Shown here in pieces: positions 16,032 to 25,149 of a stretch of DNA of 64,000 nucleotides; position 1 is the stretch's first letter; each line of letters begins with the position of its first letter. A program made the position numbers and the translations under genes. The notes below the pieces were generated by a model. It did not search any database and was not told where the DNA came from. It saw only the letters and a program-made list of their open reading frames with translations. The stretch is from Streptomyces pyxinicus (GTDB lineage Bacteria > Actinomycetota > Actinomycetes > Streptomycetales > Streptomycetaceae): positions 62,001-126,000 of the forward strand of contig NZ_JANUGP010000022.1 in assembly GCF_024753135.1 (NCBI RefSeq). The letters run 5' to 3'.

Positions 16032-17219
16032 TCAGCGCTCGGGTGGGGCGAAGATCTCGTCCTGGGCGCGGTCGCGTGCCGTCAGGAGGGCTCCCCGGAG
16101 GACGGCGGTGCCGCCCAGGGTGCTGGGGCGTACCTCGGTGGGCAGCGGGGACAAGCGGTGCAGCCGCTCCGCCACGAGTCCGGCCAGCACCTCTCCCCCG
16201 GCCTGGCCGACCTCCCCGCCGAGCACCACGCAGCCGGGGTCCAGGACGGCCACGAGGGAGGCGGCGCCCAGGGCGACCCGGTCGGCGAGGGTGTGCAGGA
16301 AGCGGGGGGTGGGGACGAGGGGGCGCGTCGTCGCGTCCCGGACGATCTCCGCGGCTCCGGGGCCGTCCGGCGTGGCCGGGGCCGGCAGGCCGTGCTCGGC
16401 GGCCAGGGCGGCGATCGCGGCGGCGCCGGCCAGGGAGTGGAAGCCGCCGTCGCAGTCGGTGGCCGAGGGCAGGGAGCCGGTGCCCGGGACCGGCAGGAAG
16501 CCGATCTCGCCGGTGCCGCCGGAGGCGCCTCGGCGCAGGGTGCCGTCGAGGACGACGGCCGCGCCGACCCCGTGACCGAGCCACAGCAGGACGAAGGTGT
16601 CCCGGTCCCGTGCGGCGCCCTCGCGCTGTTCGGCCAGGGCGGCCAGGTTGGTCTCGTTCTCCACGGTGACCCGCGCCCCCGGCAGCCGTTCCTGGAGGGC
16701 GGCGGCCAGGCTGCGGTGCCAGGCGGGCAGCCCGGCGGAGTCTCGCAGGTCGCCGGTGGCCGGGTCGATCAGGCCCGGCGCACCGATGCCGACGGTGTGC
16801 AGCCGGTCGGCACCGGCCTCCTTCACGGTCCGCTCCACCGCGGCCACCGCCTGCTCCACGGCGGGCCCGGTGCCCGCGTCGCCGCCGATGGGCACCGACG
16901 CCTTCGCGAGCACCCGGCCGACCAGGTCGGAGACCAGGACGAGGACGCCCTCGGTGCGGACGTCGAGGGCGGCGAGGTGGGCGCGGTCGGCGACGATGCC
17001 GTAGAGGCGGGCGTTCGGGCCCCGGCGCTGGGCGCCGGACTCGCCGACCACCGTGATCAGCCCGGCGGCCGTGAGCCGTTCCACGAGGTCGGCGACGGTC
17101 GGCCGGGACAGCCCGGTCAGCTGCTTCAACTGCCCGGCCGTGAGCGGGCCTTCCTGCTGCAACAGCCGTAGGGCCAGCCGGTCGTTGATGGCCCGGGCGA
17201 TGCTGGGTGATGCGGGCAT
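16032..17219 (-). CDS. ROK-family transcriptional regulator
   Basis: 395 residues. The N-terminal winged HTH (about 10-60, LTAGQLKQLTGLSRPTVADL) is followed by a ROK sugar-kinase-like domain with the GxGxPG-type motif VGIGAPGLID, ENETNLAALAEQ and GTGEIGFLP. The usual zinc-binding cysteines of ROK proteins are mostly missing (only DCDGG remains). It probably represses the divergent MFS gene in response to a sugar and binds the palindrome at 17294-17316. ATG 17219 was chosen; the open frame extends far upstream but across the operator region. Confidence 0.88.
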   Translation of the reverse strand: MPASPSIARAINDRLALRLLQQEGPLTAGQLKQLTGLSRPTVADLVERLTAAGLITVVGESGAQRRGPNARLYGIVADRAHLAALDVRTEGVLVLVSDLVGRVLAKASVPIGGDAGTGPAVEQAVAAVERTVKEAGADRLHTVGIGAPGLIDPATGDLRDSAGLPAWHRSLAAALQERLPGARVTVENETNLAALAEQREGAARDRDTFVLLWLGHGVGAAVVLDGTLRRGASGGTGEIGFLPVPGTGSLPSATDCDGGFHSLAGAAAIAALAAEHGLPAPATPDGPGAAEIVRDATTRPLVPTPRFLHTLADRVALGAASLVAVLDPGCVVLGGEVGQAGGEVLAGLVAERLHRLSPLPTEVRPSTLGGTAVLRGALLTARDRAQDEIFAPPER

Positions 17220-17293
17220 GGCGGGAATCCTCCCAGATCGCGGCGACCGGACCGGCCGGGGGCGGGACGACGGGCGGCCGTGAAACCGTCTTT

Positions 17294-17316
17294 CTATCAG
17301 GCAGGCTCCCTGATAG
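17294..17316. promoter_or_regulatory. Probable operator in the ROK/MFS divergent promoter region
   Basis: CTATCAGG (17294-17301) and CCTGATAG (17309-17316) form a perfect 8-bp inverted repeat with a 7-nt spacer, unusually AT-rich for this DNA, midway between the two divergent start codons. It is the obvious binding site for the ROK regulator. Confidence 0.6.
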
Positions 17317-17372
17317 TTTACGCGCCGATGCCACCGGAGGCGGCCGGGGAACTCCCGGGAAGGGGAAGGGAC

Positions 17373-18587
17373 ATGAGTGACGTGCGCTGCGGGCGGGACG
17401 AGGTGAGGCGCGCCCGGTTCGCCGTGGCGGCCGTGTTCGCCGTGCACGGCGCGGTGACCGGCTCCTTCGCGACCCGCGTGCCGTGGATCCAGGACCACGC
17501 CTCGCTCAGCGCCGGCCAGTTGGGGTTCGCCCTGGCCTTCACGGCGCTCGGCGCCTCCTGCGCGATGCCGCTGGCGGGCCGGATCACCCACCGGTTCGGC
17601 AGCCGCAGCGCCCTGCGCGGGCTGCTCGCGCTGTGGACGCTGTCGCTGCTGCTGCCGTCCCTGGCACCGAACATGTGGACCTTGTGCCTGGCCATGTTCG
17701 TCTACGGCGGCACCGCCGGCATGGCGGACGTGGCGATGAACGCGCTGGGCGTGGAGATCGAGCGGCGGCTCGGCAAGTCGATCATGTCGGGGCTGCACGG
17801 CATGTGGAGCGCGGGCGCGCTGGTCGGCTCGGCGGCCGGCACCCTCGCCGCGCACCTCGGCTCCGACGCGCGCCTGCACCACGCCCTGGCGGCGGGCACG
17901 CTCACCGTGCTGGGCCTGGTCGCCTGCGCCTGGGTGCTCGACGTACAGCCCGCCGAGGACGAGGAGCCGCCGCCCCGCTTCACCCTGCCGCCGCGCTCGG
18001 CGCTGCTGATCGGCACGGTCGGGTTCTGCGCGGTGTTCGCGGAGGGCGCGAGCCTGGACTGGTCGGCGGTGTTCCTGCGGGACCGGCTGGACAGTTCGGC
18101 CGGGGTGGCGGCGGCCTGTACGACCGGCTTCATGCTCACCATGGCGATCGCCCGGATCGTCGGGGACGCGGTGGTGAACCGCTTCGGCGCGGTCCGCACG
18201 GTGCGGGCCGGCGGGGTCCTGGCCGTGCTGGGCGGGCTGCTGATCGTACTGGCCGGGCAGCCGGCGGTGGCCATCGGCGGCTTCGCGCTGATGGGTCTCG
18301 GCATCGCGGTGGTCGTACCGCTGTGCTTCGCGGCGGCCGGGCACGCGGGGCCCAACCCGAGTCAAGCGATCGCAGGCGTGGCGACCATCACCTACACCTC
18401 GGGGCTGGTCGCGCCGAGCATGATCGGCGGGGTGGCCCAGGCGACCAGCCTGGTGGTGTCGTTCTGCGTGGTCACCGCGCTGGCATGCGGGCTCGTGGTG
18501 TTCGCGGGCGTGCTGCGCACGGCGGAGCGCGGCGGCCGGGCGGAGGTCAGCCGGCCGTCCGCAGCAGTGCCCGACCCGCGGCCCTGA
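17373..18587 (+). CDS. MFS transporter
   Basis: 404 residues with about 12 hydrophobic spans. The MFS loop 2-3 signature appears as LAGRITHRFGSR. It resembles the YbjJ/fucose-permease-like subgroup (PWIQDHASLSAGQLGFAL near the N-terminus). The adjacent divergent ROK regulator suggests a sugar or sugar derivative as substrate; efflux cannot be excluded. ATG 17373 is preceded by GGAAGGGGAAGGG; an upstream in-frame GTG at 17280 would overlap the operator and lacks an RBS. Its 3' end overlaps the convergent thioesterase gene by 41 nt. Confidence 0.85.
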   Translation: MSDVRCGRDEVRRARFAVAAVFAVHGAVTGSFATRVPWIQDHASLSAGQLGFALAFTALGASCAMPLAGRITHRFGSRSALRGLLALWTLSLLLPSLAPNMWTLCLAMFVYGGTAGMADVAMNALGVEIERRLGKSIMSGLHGMWSAGALVGSAAGTLAAHLGSDARLHHALAAGTLTVLGLVACAWVLDVQPAEDEEPPPRFTLPPRSALLIGTVGFCAVFAEGASLDWSAVFLRDRLDSSAGVAAACTTGFMLTMAIARIVGDAVVNRFGAVRTVRAGGVLAVLGGLLIVLAGQPAVAIGGFALMGLGIAVVVPLCFAAAGHAGPNPSQAIAGVATITYTSGLVAPSMIGGVAQATSLVVSFCVVTALACGLVVFAGVLRTAERGGRAEVSRPSAAVPDPRP

Positions 18588-19005
18588 AGTCGTCCGTCCA
18601 CGGCGCCGGGCGCAGGGTGGTGGCGTCCAGCCGGACCAGCACCCGGGTGCCGTGGGCGTAGGTCTCGGTCCCGTCGGCCGAGCAGAAGCGGAAGCCGTAG
18701 GTCAGGCCGGTGGTGCCGAGCCGTTCCAGCCAGAGGTGGACGGCGTAGCCGCCGGGGCGGGTGACCGGGGCCTCGTAGGTGATCCGGAGTTCCTTGACCG
18801 CGTTGCAGGCGTCGCCGGCCGCCACCCAGTCGCCGTCGAAGCGGATGCCGTGCTCGTTCCACAGCTCGGTCCAGGCCCGCTCGACCATCAGCGGGTAGCG
18901 GGCGTTGTGCAGCAGCCCGAGCGCGTCGAGGTCGTCGAAGTGGACGGTCACGGGGATCAGCCGGCCGTGCGAGAGGGCGGGGGCGGTCGGCGCTTCGGCG
19001 GTCAC
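18547..19005 (-). CDS. Hotdog-fold acyl-CoA thioesterase (4HBT/YbgC type)
   Basis: 152 residues. The hotdog signature FDDLDALGLLHNARYP includes the catalytic-type Asp of 4-hydroxybenzoyl-CoA thioesterases (D-x-LG-x-x-HN-x-x-Y). It hydrolyses acyl-CoA thioesters in the cytosol; chain preference is unknown. GTG 19005 has AGGAG upstream. A TetR-like palindrome overlapping a -10 box lies 58 nt upstream (19060-19078), suggesting repression, perhaps by an acyl-CoA-responsive regulator not in this window. Confidence 0.85.
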   Translation of the reverse strand: MTAEAPTAPALSHGRLIPVTVHFDDLDALGLLHNARYPLMVERAWTELWNEHGIRFDGDWVAAGDACNAVKELRITYEAPVTRPGGYAVHLWLERLGTTGLTYGFRFCSADGTETYAHGTRVLVRLDATTLRPAPWTDDFRAAGRALLRTAG

Positions 19006-19059
19006 GGGCGGGGCTCCTGAGCGGTGCGGTACGGGGTGGCACACCCCCGGGCACCTCCC

Positions 19060-19078
19060 ATACTAAGCGACCGCTCAG
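19060..19078 (-). promoter_or_regulatory. -10 box overlapped by a TetR-like palindrome
   Basis: Minus-strand TAGTAT (19065-19060) is a good -10 box. It abuts CTAAGCGACCGCTCAG (19063-19078), a 16-bp palindrome with one mismatch, the type of site bound by TetR-family repressors. Confidence 0.45.
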
Positions 19079-19160
19079 GGCCCCTCCCGGAGCCCCGGCG
19101 TCCGTTACCCGTGACAATGGTCCGGACCGCCCCCGGTACGAAAGAAAGCGAAACCCCACC

Positions 19161-20552
19161 ATGGACCTCGGCGTGCGCTGGAAACTGCACGGTGACGGGC
19201 GCACGCCCGCGCCCGGAGCGGTGGTACGCCCCGACGAACGACTGTCCTGGCCGCGCACGGTGGGGCTGGGCGCCCAGCACGTCGTCGCGATGTTCGGCGC
19301 GTCCTTCGTGGCCCCCGTGCTGATGGGCCTGGACCCGAACCTCGCCATCATGATGTCGGGGGTGGCGACCGCGATCTTCCTGCTCGCCACCCGCGGCCGG
19401 GTGCCCAGCTACCTCGGTTGCTCGCTGTCGTTCGTCGGCGTGGCCGCCGTCATCCGCGCCCAGGGCGGCACCAGCGCGACCGTGACGGGCGCCGTCCTCG
19501 TCGTGGGCGCCGTGCTGTTCCTGGTGGGTCTCGCGGTGCAGCGCTTCGGGGCGCGGATCATCCACGCCGCGATGCCGCCGATCGTCACCGGCGCCGTCGT
19601 CATGCTGATCGGCTTCAACCTGGCGCCGGTGACCGCCTCGACGTACTGGCCGCAGGACCAGTGGACCGCGCTGCTGGTGATGCTGTTCACCGGTCTGTCC
19701 GTGGTCTGCCTGCGCGGCTTCTGGTCGCGTATCGCGATCTTCCTCGGCCTGGTGTTCGGGTACGTGGTCTCCTGGGCCTTCGACCGGATCTTCGGGAAGA
19801 TCCACTCGACGAGCCCGAGCGGCGAGGTCACCGACCACTGGCGGCTCGACCTCTCCGGTGTGTCCCACGCCGACTGGATCGGCCTGCCGTCCTTCCACGG
19901 GCCGTCCTTCCAGTGGTCGGCGATCCTGGTCGCGTTGCCCGTGGTGATCGCGCTGGTCGCCGAGAACGCGGGCCACGTCAAGGCGGTCGGTGAGATGACC
20001 GGCGACCCGCTGGACGACCAGCTCGGTACGGCGATCTCGGCGGACGGCGTCGCCTCGGTGCTGTCGACCGCGGTGGGCGGCCCGCCGAACACCACCTACT
20101 CCGAGAACATCGGCGTGATGGCCGCGACCCGCGTCTACTCCACCGCCGCCTACTGGGCCGCCGCCGGCTTCGCGCTGCTCTTCGGTGTCTGCCCCAAGTT
20201 CGGCGCGGTCGTGGCCGCCATTCCGGGCGGCGTCCTCGGCGGCATCACCGTGATCCTCTACGGCATGATCGGCCTGCTCGGCGCGCAGATCTGGCTGAAC
20301 GCCAAGGTGGACCTGCGCAACCCGCTGAACCTGGTGCCGGCCGCCGCGGGCATCATCATCGGCGTCGGCAACGTCTCCATGAAGTTCACCGACACCTTCT
20401 CGCTCAGCGGCATCGCGCTCGGCACCCTGGTCGTCATCACCGGCTACCACGCGCTGCGCGCCTTCGCCCCGGCCCACCTGAAGCAGCAGGGGCCGCTGCT
20501 GGACGAGGGCACGTCGACGTACGACGCCGAGAACCCGCGCACCGAGCCGTAG
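19161..20552 (+). CDS. NCS2-family nucleobase permease (uracil/xanthine type)
   Basis: 463 residues, about 14 membrane helices. NCS2 motifs are visible: an N-terminal LGAQHVVAMFGASFVAPVLM, the substrate-site region LVAENAGHVKAVGEMTG (the conserved acidic residue after LVA favours a uracil/xanthine carrier), and GGPPNTTYSENIGV. It is a proton symporter for uracil or a purine base. ATG 19161 was chosen; GAAAGAAAGCG lies just upstream. The gene stands alone with no associated regulator. Confidence 0.9.
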   Translation: MDLGVRWKLHGDGRTPAPGAVVRPDERLSWPRTVGLGAQHVVAMFGASFVAPVLMGLDPNLAIMMSGVATAIFLLATRGRVPSYLGCSLSFVGVAAVIRAQGGTSATVTGAVLVVGAVLFLVGLAVQRFGARIIHAAMPPIVTGAVVMLIGFNLAPVTASTYWPQDQWTALLVMLFTGLSVVCLRGFWSRIAIFLGLVFGYVVSWAFDRIFGKIHSTSPSGEVTDHWRLDLSGVSHADWIGLPSFHGPSFQWSAILVALPVVIALVAENAGHVKAVGEMTGDPLDDQLGTAISADGVASVLSTAVGGPPNTTYSENIGVMAATRVYSTAAYWAAAGFALLFGVCPKFGAVVAAIPGGVLGGITVILYGMIGLLGAQIWLNAKVDLRNPLNLVPAAAGIIIGVGNVSMKFTDTFSLSGIALGTLVVITGYHALRAFAPAHLKQQGPLLDEGTSTYDAENPRTEP

Positions 20553-20682
20553 CGGCCGGGGGTCCGGGGCCGGACTCGGGGCTGGGCCCGGGGCTGGAAC
20601 GCGGGTCCCGTGGTTCCTCCGTTCCGGCGAAGCACCGGGGCGGTCGGCCCGCCGGCCGGTCCCGGGCTGGGACCCTTCCCCC

Positions 20683-21369
20683 ATGACGCGGTCGGAACAC
20701 CTCACACACCCCGTCGACGCGGTGCTCTCCCGGATGCGCGCGCTCGACGCGGACCTGCCCGAGCGGGACGGGATCGCCGTGTTCAACCGCGTCTACCTCG
20801 CCGTCACCGAGGAGGTCGGCCGCCGGCTGGACGCCGGGGAGTTCCCCGACCGGCGGGCGGCGGCCACGCTGGACGCGCGGTTCGCCGAGCGGTATCTCGC
20901 GGCGGTCGACGCGGCCGACGACGACCGCCGTCCCCCGGCGTGCTGGCGGCCGCTGTTCCAGCTCCGCCGGCATCCCGGGGTACGGCCGCTCCAGTTCGCC
21001 CTGGCCGGCATCAACGCGCACATCGGGCACGACCTGGCGCTCGCCGTGGTCGACAGCTGCCGGGCGCTCGCCTGCGAACCGGCCGACCTGGAGGACGAGT
21101 TCGACCGCGTCGGCGAACTCCTCGTGGCGCTGGAGGAACGGGTCCGCGAGGACCTGATGCCGGGACCGGATCTGCTCCAGATCGCCGACCCGCTCACCCA
21201 TCTCCTCGGTTCCTGGAGCCTGGAGCGGGCCCGGGACGCGACCTGGACGGCGGCGCGTGCCCTGTGGGCGCTGCGGCACTGCGCGGACGTGGCCGAGGAG
21301 TTCACGGCGCGGCTGGACGCGGCCGTCGGCTTCGCGGGCCGGATGCTGCTGACCCCGCTGCCCGACTGA
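20683..21369 (+). CDS. DUF5995 family protein
   Basis: 228 residues, soluble and mainly helical. It contains FNRVYLAVTEEV near the N-terminus and FALAGINAHIGHDLALAVV in the middle, with His/Asp residues that could bind a metal. This is the pattern of the actinobacterial DUF5995 family, whose function is unknown. It stands alone between the NCS2 permease and the LLM oxidoreductase, with about 110-130 nt on each side. Confidence 0.75.
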   Translation: MTRSEHLTHPVDAVLSRMRALDADLPERDGIAVFNRVYLAVTEEVGRRLDAGEFPDRRAAATLDARFAERYLAAVDAADDDRRPPACWRPLFQLRRHPGVRPLQFALAGINAHIGHDLALAVVDSCRALACEPADLEDEFDRVGELLVALEERVREDLMPGPDLLQIADPLTHLLGSWSLERARDATWTAARALWALRHCADVAEEFTARLDAAVGFAGRMLLTPLPD

Positions 21370-21481
21370 TCCGGCCGGAAACCGCCCCCGGGCGCCGCGT
21401 CCCCGGAACACCCCGCCGGGCGTGGCACGTTGAGGGGCAGGTACCCGCAGGTGCCCGTTCGCGCAGCAGAGGAGCAACGGT

Positions 21482-22411
21482 ATGGCCAGCAGGCTCGGTC
21501 TCGGTCTTCCCCAGATGCGGCAGTTCTCGATCGGCAGGGACGTGCCGGACGTGGCGCGCGCCGCCGAGCGCATCGGCTACGACAGCGTATGGGTGTTCGA
21601 GCGGGCCCTGTTCCCGGAGCCCGCGACCCAGGGGCTCTACGACGTCGACGGGCTGCCCTGGCCCGACCAGTACCGGTCGGTGGCCGACCCGCTGGTCACC
21701 CTCACCCTGGCCGCGGCGGCCACCGAGCGGGTGGAGCTGGGTTCCAGCGTCCTGGTGGCGCCGCTGCACCTGCCGTTCCAGCTGGCCAAGTCGCTGGCGA
21801 CGCTGGACGCGGCGAGCGGCGGCCGGGTGCTCGCGGGGCTCGGCACCGGCTGGTCGCTGGACGAGTACGCGGCCTCGGGGGTGCGGCCGTTCGAGGAGCG
21901 CGGCGCGGTGCTGGACGAGGTCATCGCGGTGTGCCGCGCGGTGTGGGGTCCGGATCCGGTCGTCCACGACGGTCCGCTCACGAAGATCGCCTCGGCCGTG
22001 GTCGGGCCCAAGCCCGCGCGGCCGATCCCCCTCCTGCTGGCGGCGGGCAGCCGGCGGGCCTGGCGGCGGCTGGTGGACCACGCCGACGGCTGGCTGCCGG
22101 TGGGCGCGAGCGCCGAGCAGATCGCCGCGCAGTGGCGGGAGCTGCGGGAGCTGGCCGAGGAGCGGGGCCGCACCGAGCCGCTGCGGACGGTGCTGCGCGT
22201 CAACACCGTGCGCCTGGACAAGCCGTACGAGGGACCGGACCGTCAGCCGTTCCAGGGCAGTGTCGACCAGATCGTGGCCGACCTGGCGGAGCACGCCGAG
22301 ATCGGCCTGGACGAGATCCTCGTCGAACTCCAGCCGACCGCGCGGGACGCCGAGGAGCTGAAGGACGTCGCCGCCGAGGTGTTCGAGAAGGCGCGGGCGG
22401 CCGGAGTCTGA
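21482..22411 (+). CDS. LLM-class (F420-dependent type) oxidoreductase
   Basis: 309 residues forming a luciferase-like TIM barrel: LGLGLPQMRQF at the N-terminus, then ERIGYDSVWVFERAL, ELGSSVLVAPLH and GRVLAGLGTGWSLDE. The subgroup usually uses coenzyme F420 in actinomycetes, which fits but cannot be proven from these residues. The substrate is unknown. ATG 21482 follows GAGGAGCAACGGT. A long hairpin overlaps the stop codon. Confidence 0.87.
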   Translation: MASRLGLGLPQMRQFSIGRDVPDVARAAERIGYDSVWVFERALFPEPATQGLYDVDGLPWPDQYRSVADPLVTLTLAAAATERVELGSSVLVAPLHLPFQLAKSLATLDAASGGRVLAGLGTGWSLDEYAASGVRPFEERGAVLDEVIAVCRAVWGPDPVVHDGPLTKIASAVVGPKPARPIPLLLAAGSRRAWRRLVDHADGWLPVGASAEQIAAQWRELRELAEERGRTEPLRTVLRVNTVRLDKPYEGPDRQPFQGSVDQIVADLAEHAEIGLDEILVELQPTARDAEELKDVAAEVFEKARAAGV

Positions 22412-22428
22412 GACCGGTCGCCCGCGCC
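22390..22428. terminator. Hairpin terminator between convergent LLM and amine oxidase genes
   Basis: GGCGCGGGCGGCCGG (22390-22404) pairs with 22414-22428 with a single mismatch and a 9-nt loop that contains the LLM stop codon. It can serve both convergent genes. Confidence 0.6.
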
Positions 22429-22447
22429 TTGGCCGTGGCAGGCGCGG

Positions 22448-24160
22448 TCAGTCCTCGGGGAGCTCCACCGGGGCGATCTCGTCGTAGACGTCACCCGGGC
22501 CGGGGTTGGCCGCGTCCGTCTCGCCGCCGAAGTGCCGCATGACGCCCCAGACCGCGTTCAGCGCGGTCTGCACGGCGCCCTCGGCCCAGCCGGCCGTCCA
22601 GGAGATGTCGTCGCCGGCGAGGAAGACGCCCCGCTTGTCGGCGGGCAGCCGGTCCTGCATGAAGTGCGTGAACAGGCGCCGCTGGTAGCGGTAGTGACCG
22701 GGCAGGTTGGCCTTGAACGCGCCCATGAAGTAGGGCTCGTTCTCCCAGGAGACGGTGACCGGGTTGCCGATGACGTGCTTCCTGATGTCGACCTTCGGGT
22801 AGATCTCGCCGAGCGACTTCAGCATGACCTCCATCCGCTCGTTCGCGGACAGCGGCAGCCACTTCAGGCTGTCGTCGCACCAGGTGTACGACAGGCAGAT
22901 CACGGCCGGCTTGTCGGGGCCGTCGTCCAGCAGGTAGGTGCCGCGGGTCATGCGGTCGGTGAGCGTCATCGACATGACGTCCCGGCCGGTCGGCTCCCCC
23001 TTGTCGTCGACGGCCTTGTCCAGCCAGAAGGGCCGGTCGACGGGCACGAAGAGCTTGCTGGACTCCATGTAGTGGGTGCGCTCGATCGCGGTCCAGTGGT
23101 CGATCGGGAACAGCGCGTCGTCGCAGGCGATCTTGGACAGCAGCATCCAGGACTGGGCGGTGAAGATCGCCGCCTGGTAGGTGCGGATGTCACCGTTGGC
23201 GTCCGTCACCGTGATCTGGTCGCCCGCGGTGCGGTGCAGCCGGGTCACGGCCGGGCGGGGCTCGCCGTTCGCGTGCAGGGAGGCCAGCGAGGTGCCGTAC
23301 GGCCAGTGGACGATCTTCTCCGGCTCGCGCTCCCACAGCCGCAGCGGCAGCTGCTGGGAGCCGCCGACGATGCCGCGGTGGTGGTCGTCGGCCTCGGTGT
23401 AGACGACGCGCAGGATCTCCAGGATGGAGTTGGGGAAGTCGGTGTCCCAGCCGCCGGTGCCGAAGCCGACCTGGCCGAAGATCTCGCGGTGCCGGAAGGA
23501 CTTGAAGGCCTCGGAGTCGCAGAGGAAGCCGTAGAAGGTCTGGTTGTCGAGCTTCTCGACCAGCCGGCCCCAGATCTCGCGGATGCGCGGGACGTCCCGC
23601 TCGCGCAGGGCGCGGTTCATGTCGGAGAAGTCGGCGCCCTCTTCGAGGCACCTGCCCCAGGCGTCGGCGACGTCCCGGTAGACCTGGGGCAGGTCGGCGA
23701 TGGTCTCGGCGTAGTGCGACTCGCCCTTGAGGTCGACCACGGTCGAGGGGGTGGCCTCGGCCAGCGGGTTCGGGAAGGGCCGCGTCTCCAGGCCGACCAG
23801 GTCGATGTAGTGCTGGAGGGCGGTGGAGGACGGCGGGAAGCGCATCGCGCCCAGCTCGCAGTTGAGCGACTCGTCACAGCCGTCGAAGCCGACGGTGCGC
23901 AGCCGGCCGCCGAGCTGGTCGGCCTCGTAGACGACGGGCTTGAGGCCCATCTTCATCAGCTCGTAGGCGGCGACGACACCGGACAGGCCGCCGCCGATGA
24001 CCGCGACCTCGGTGCCGTGCTCGGTGGCCGGCACCTGGCCGAGTCCCGCCGGGTGGGCGAGGAAGTCGTCGTAGGCGTAGGGGAAGTCCGGGCCGAACAT
24101 GGTGATCGGCGGCTGCTGCTCGTCGGTGTGCTCGACGGCGTTGGGCACCGTGGACGTCAT
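22448..24160 (-). CDS. Flavin-dependent amine oxidase / L-amino acid oxidase-like
   Basis: 570 residues. The FAD-binding dinucleotide fold VAVIGGGLSGVVAAYELMK and the GG motif (QLGGRLRT) lie at residues about 50-95. The C-terminal FAD contact GVFLAGDDISWTAGWAEGAV is near 520. The family includes L-amino acid oxidases and tryptophan 2-monooxygenase, which makes amides. The gene is 55 nt downstream of a nitrilase-superfamily amidase in the same direction, so oxidation of an amino acid to an amide followed by its hydrolysis is an attractive but unproven pathway. Confidence 0.85.
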   Translation of the reverse strand: MTSTVPNAVEHTDEQQPPITMFGPDFPYAYDDFLAHPAGLGQVPATEHGTEVAVIGGGLSGVVAAYELMKMGLKPVVYEADQLGGRLRTVGFDGCDESLNCELGAMRFPPSSTALQHYIDLVGLETRPFPNPLAEATPSTVVDLKGESHYAETIADLPQVYRDVADAWGRCLEEGADFSDMNRALRERDVPRIREIWGRLVEKLDNQTFYGFLCDSEAFKSFRHREIFGQVGFGTGGWDTDFPNSILEILRVVYTEADDHHRGIVGGSQQLPLRLWEREPEKIVHWPYGTSLASLHANGEPRPAVTRLHRTAGDQITVTDANGDIRTYQAAIFTAQSWMLLSKIACDDALFPIDHWTAIERTHYMESSKLFVPVDRPFWLDKAVDDKGEPTGRDVMSMTLTDRMTRGTYLLDDGPDKPAVICLSYTWCDDSLKWLPLSANERMEVMLKSLGEIYPKVDIRKHVIGNPVTVSWENEPYFMGAFKANLPGHYRYQRRLFTHFMQDRLPADKRGVFLAGDDISWTAGWAEGAVQTALNAVWGVMRHFGGETDAANPGPGDVYDEIAPVELPED

Positions 24161-24215
24161 GGGGTACGGACTCCTTGCGCGGGTGACTCGGGTGAGGCTG
24201 GGGGGGTGGGCCGGA

Positions 24216-25004
24216 TCAGGCCAGGGACCCGTACAGACCGGGGCGGCGGTCCTTCAGGTACGGGTTGTCCTCCCGGGACGCGGCCAGGAAGGCGGGGTCG
24301 GCGTCGGCGATGACCAGTTGCTCGGCGCGGCCGGCCCGGGTCAGGGCGACTCCGTCGGGGCCGGCCAGCACGGACAGCCCGACGAACTCGAACTCCCCTT
24401 CCTGCCCGACCCGGTTGACGTAGGCGACGTACATCTGGTTCTCGAAGGCGCGCACCGGGATCATCGACTCGGCGACGAACTGGAAGGGGTGCATCTGCGC
24501 GGTCGGGACCACGAGCAGGTCGGTGCCGGCCAGGGCGTGGGCGCGGACGTTCTCCGGGAACTCGACGTCGTAGCAGATCATCAGGCCCACCGTGAGCCCG
24601 TTCAGCTCGGCCTGGACGACCGGCTGCCCGCCCGGCGTGAAGTGGTCGCGCTCGAAGCCGCCGAAGAGGTGGGTCTTGCGGTAGTTCGCGAGCCGGGTGC
24701 CGTCGGCGGAGATCAGCTGGGCGGAGTTGTGGACGGTCTCGCCGTCGCGCTCCGGGTAGCCGTAGGCGATCGCGATGCCGTGCCGGCCGGCGGTCTCGGC
24801 GATCGCGTCGGCCGAGTCGCCGTCGGCGGGCTCGGCGAGGCGCGCGATGTCGTCGCCGATCGCGTACCCGGTCAGGAACATCTCCGGGGCGGCCAGCAGC
24901 GCGGCGCCCGCGGCGGCGGCACGGGCCGCGGCCGCGTCGAGGACCTTCAGGTTCTCGCCGACGGAGCCGGGCCGGCCGGAGCTCTGGAGCAGGGCGGTGC
25001 GCAT
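24216..25004 (-). CDS. Carbon-nitrogen hydrolase (nitrilase superfamily)
   Basis: 262 residues with the complete Glu-Lys-Cys triad: E in LLAAPEMFLTGY, K in YRKTHLFG and C in LMICYDVEFPE. It hydrolyses an amide or carbamoyl bond in the cytosol. It is first in a two-gene operon with the flavin amine oxidase. The upstream region carries three CGTTGCGCG-type repeats shared with the APC permease promoter at 37.3 kb, which ties both to amino-acid metabolism. Confidence 0.88.
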   Translation of the reverse strand: MRTALLQSSGRPGSVGENLKVLDAAAARAAAAGAALLAAPEMFLTGYAIGDDIARLAEPADGDSADAIAETAGRHGIAIAYGYPERDGETVHNSAQLISADGTRLANYRKTHLFGGFERDHFTPGGQPVVQAELNGLTVGLMICYDVEFPENVRAHALAGTDLLVVPTAQMHPFQFVAESMIPVRAFENQMYVAYVNRVGQEGEFEFVGLSVLAGPDGVALTRAGRAEQLVIADADPAFLAASREDNPYLKDRRPGLYGSLA

Positions 25005-25087
25005 GCGTGATCCTCACCGGGGGCGGAGGGGGTTCGGGGGGCCAGAAAGACAGTACGGTCGGCGCGCTCGACCGGACAAGAAGGAGC

Positions 25088-25149
25088 CGTTGCGCGCCGG
25101 TGCGCGGTTCGTTGCGTGGGGCGGGGGCGGAACGGTGATTCGTTGCGCG
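25088..25149. promoter_or_regulatory. Three phased CGTTGCGCG repeats upstream of the nitrilase operon
   Basis: CGTTGCGCG at 25088, CGTTGCGTG at 25110 and CGTTGCGCG at 25141 are direct repeats spaced 22 and 31 nt, close to whole helical turns. The same motif recurs at 37343-37402. The rest of the 584-nt gap 25005-25588 shows only GC-rich palindromic stretches (around 25279-25310) and no gene. Confidence 0.6.

Noticed and set aside
16032..18365. ROK gene extended to 777 codons
   Set aside because: The extra N-terminal part is antisense to the MFS gene and crosses the operator; ATG 17219 gives a normal ROK protein.
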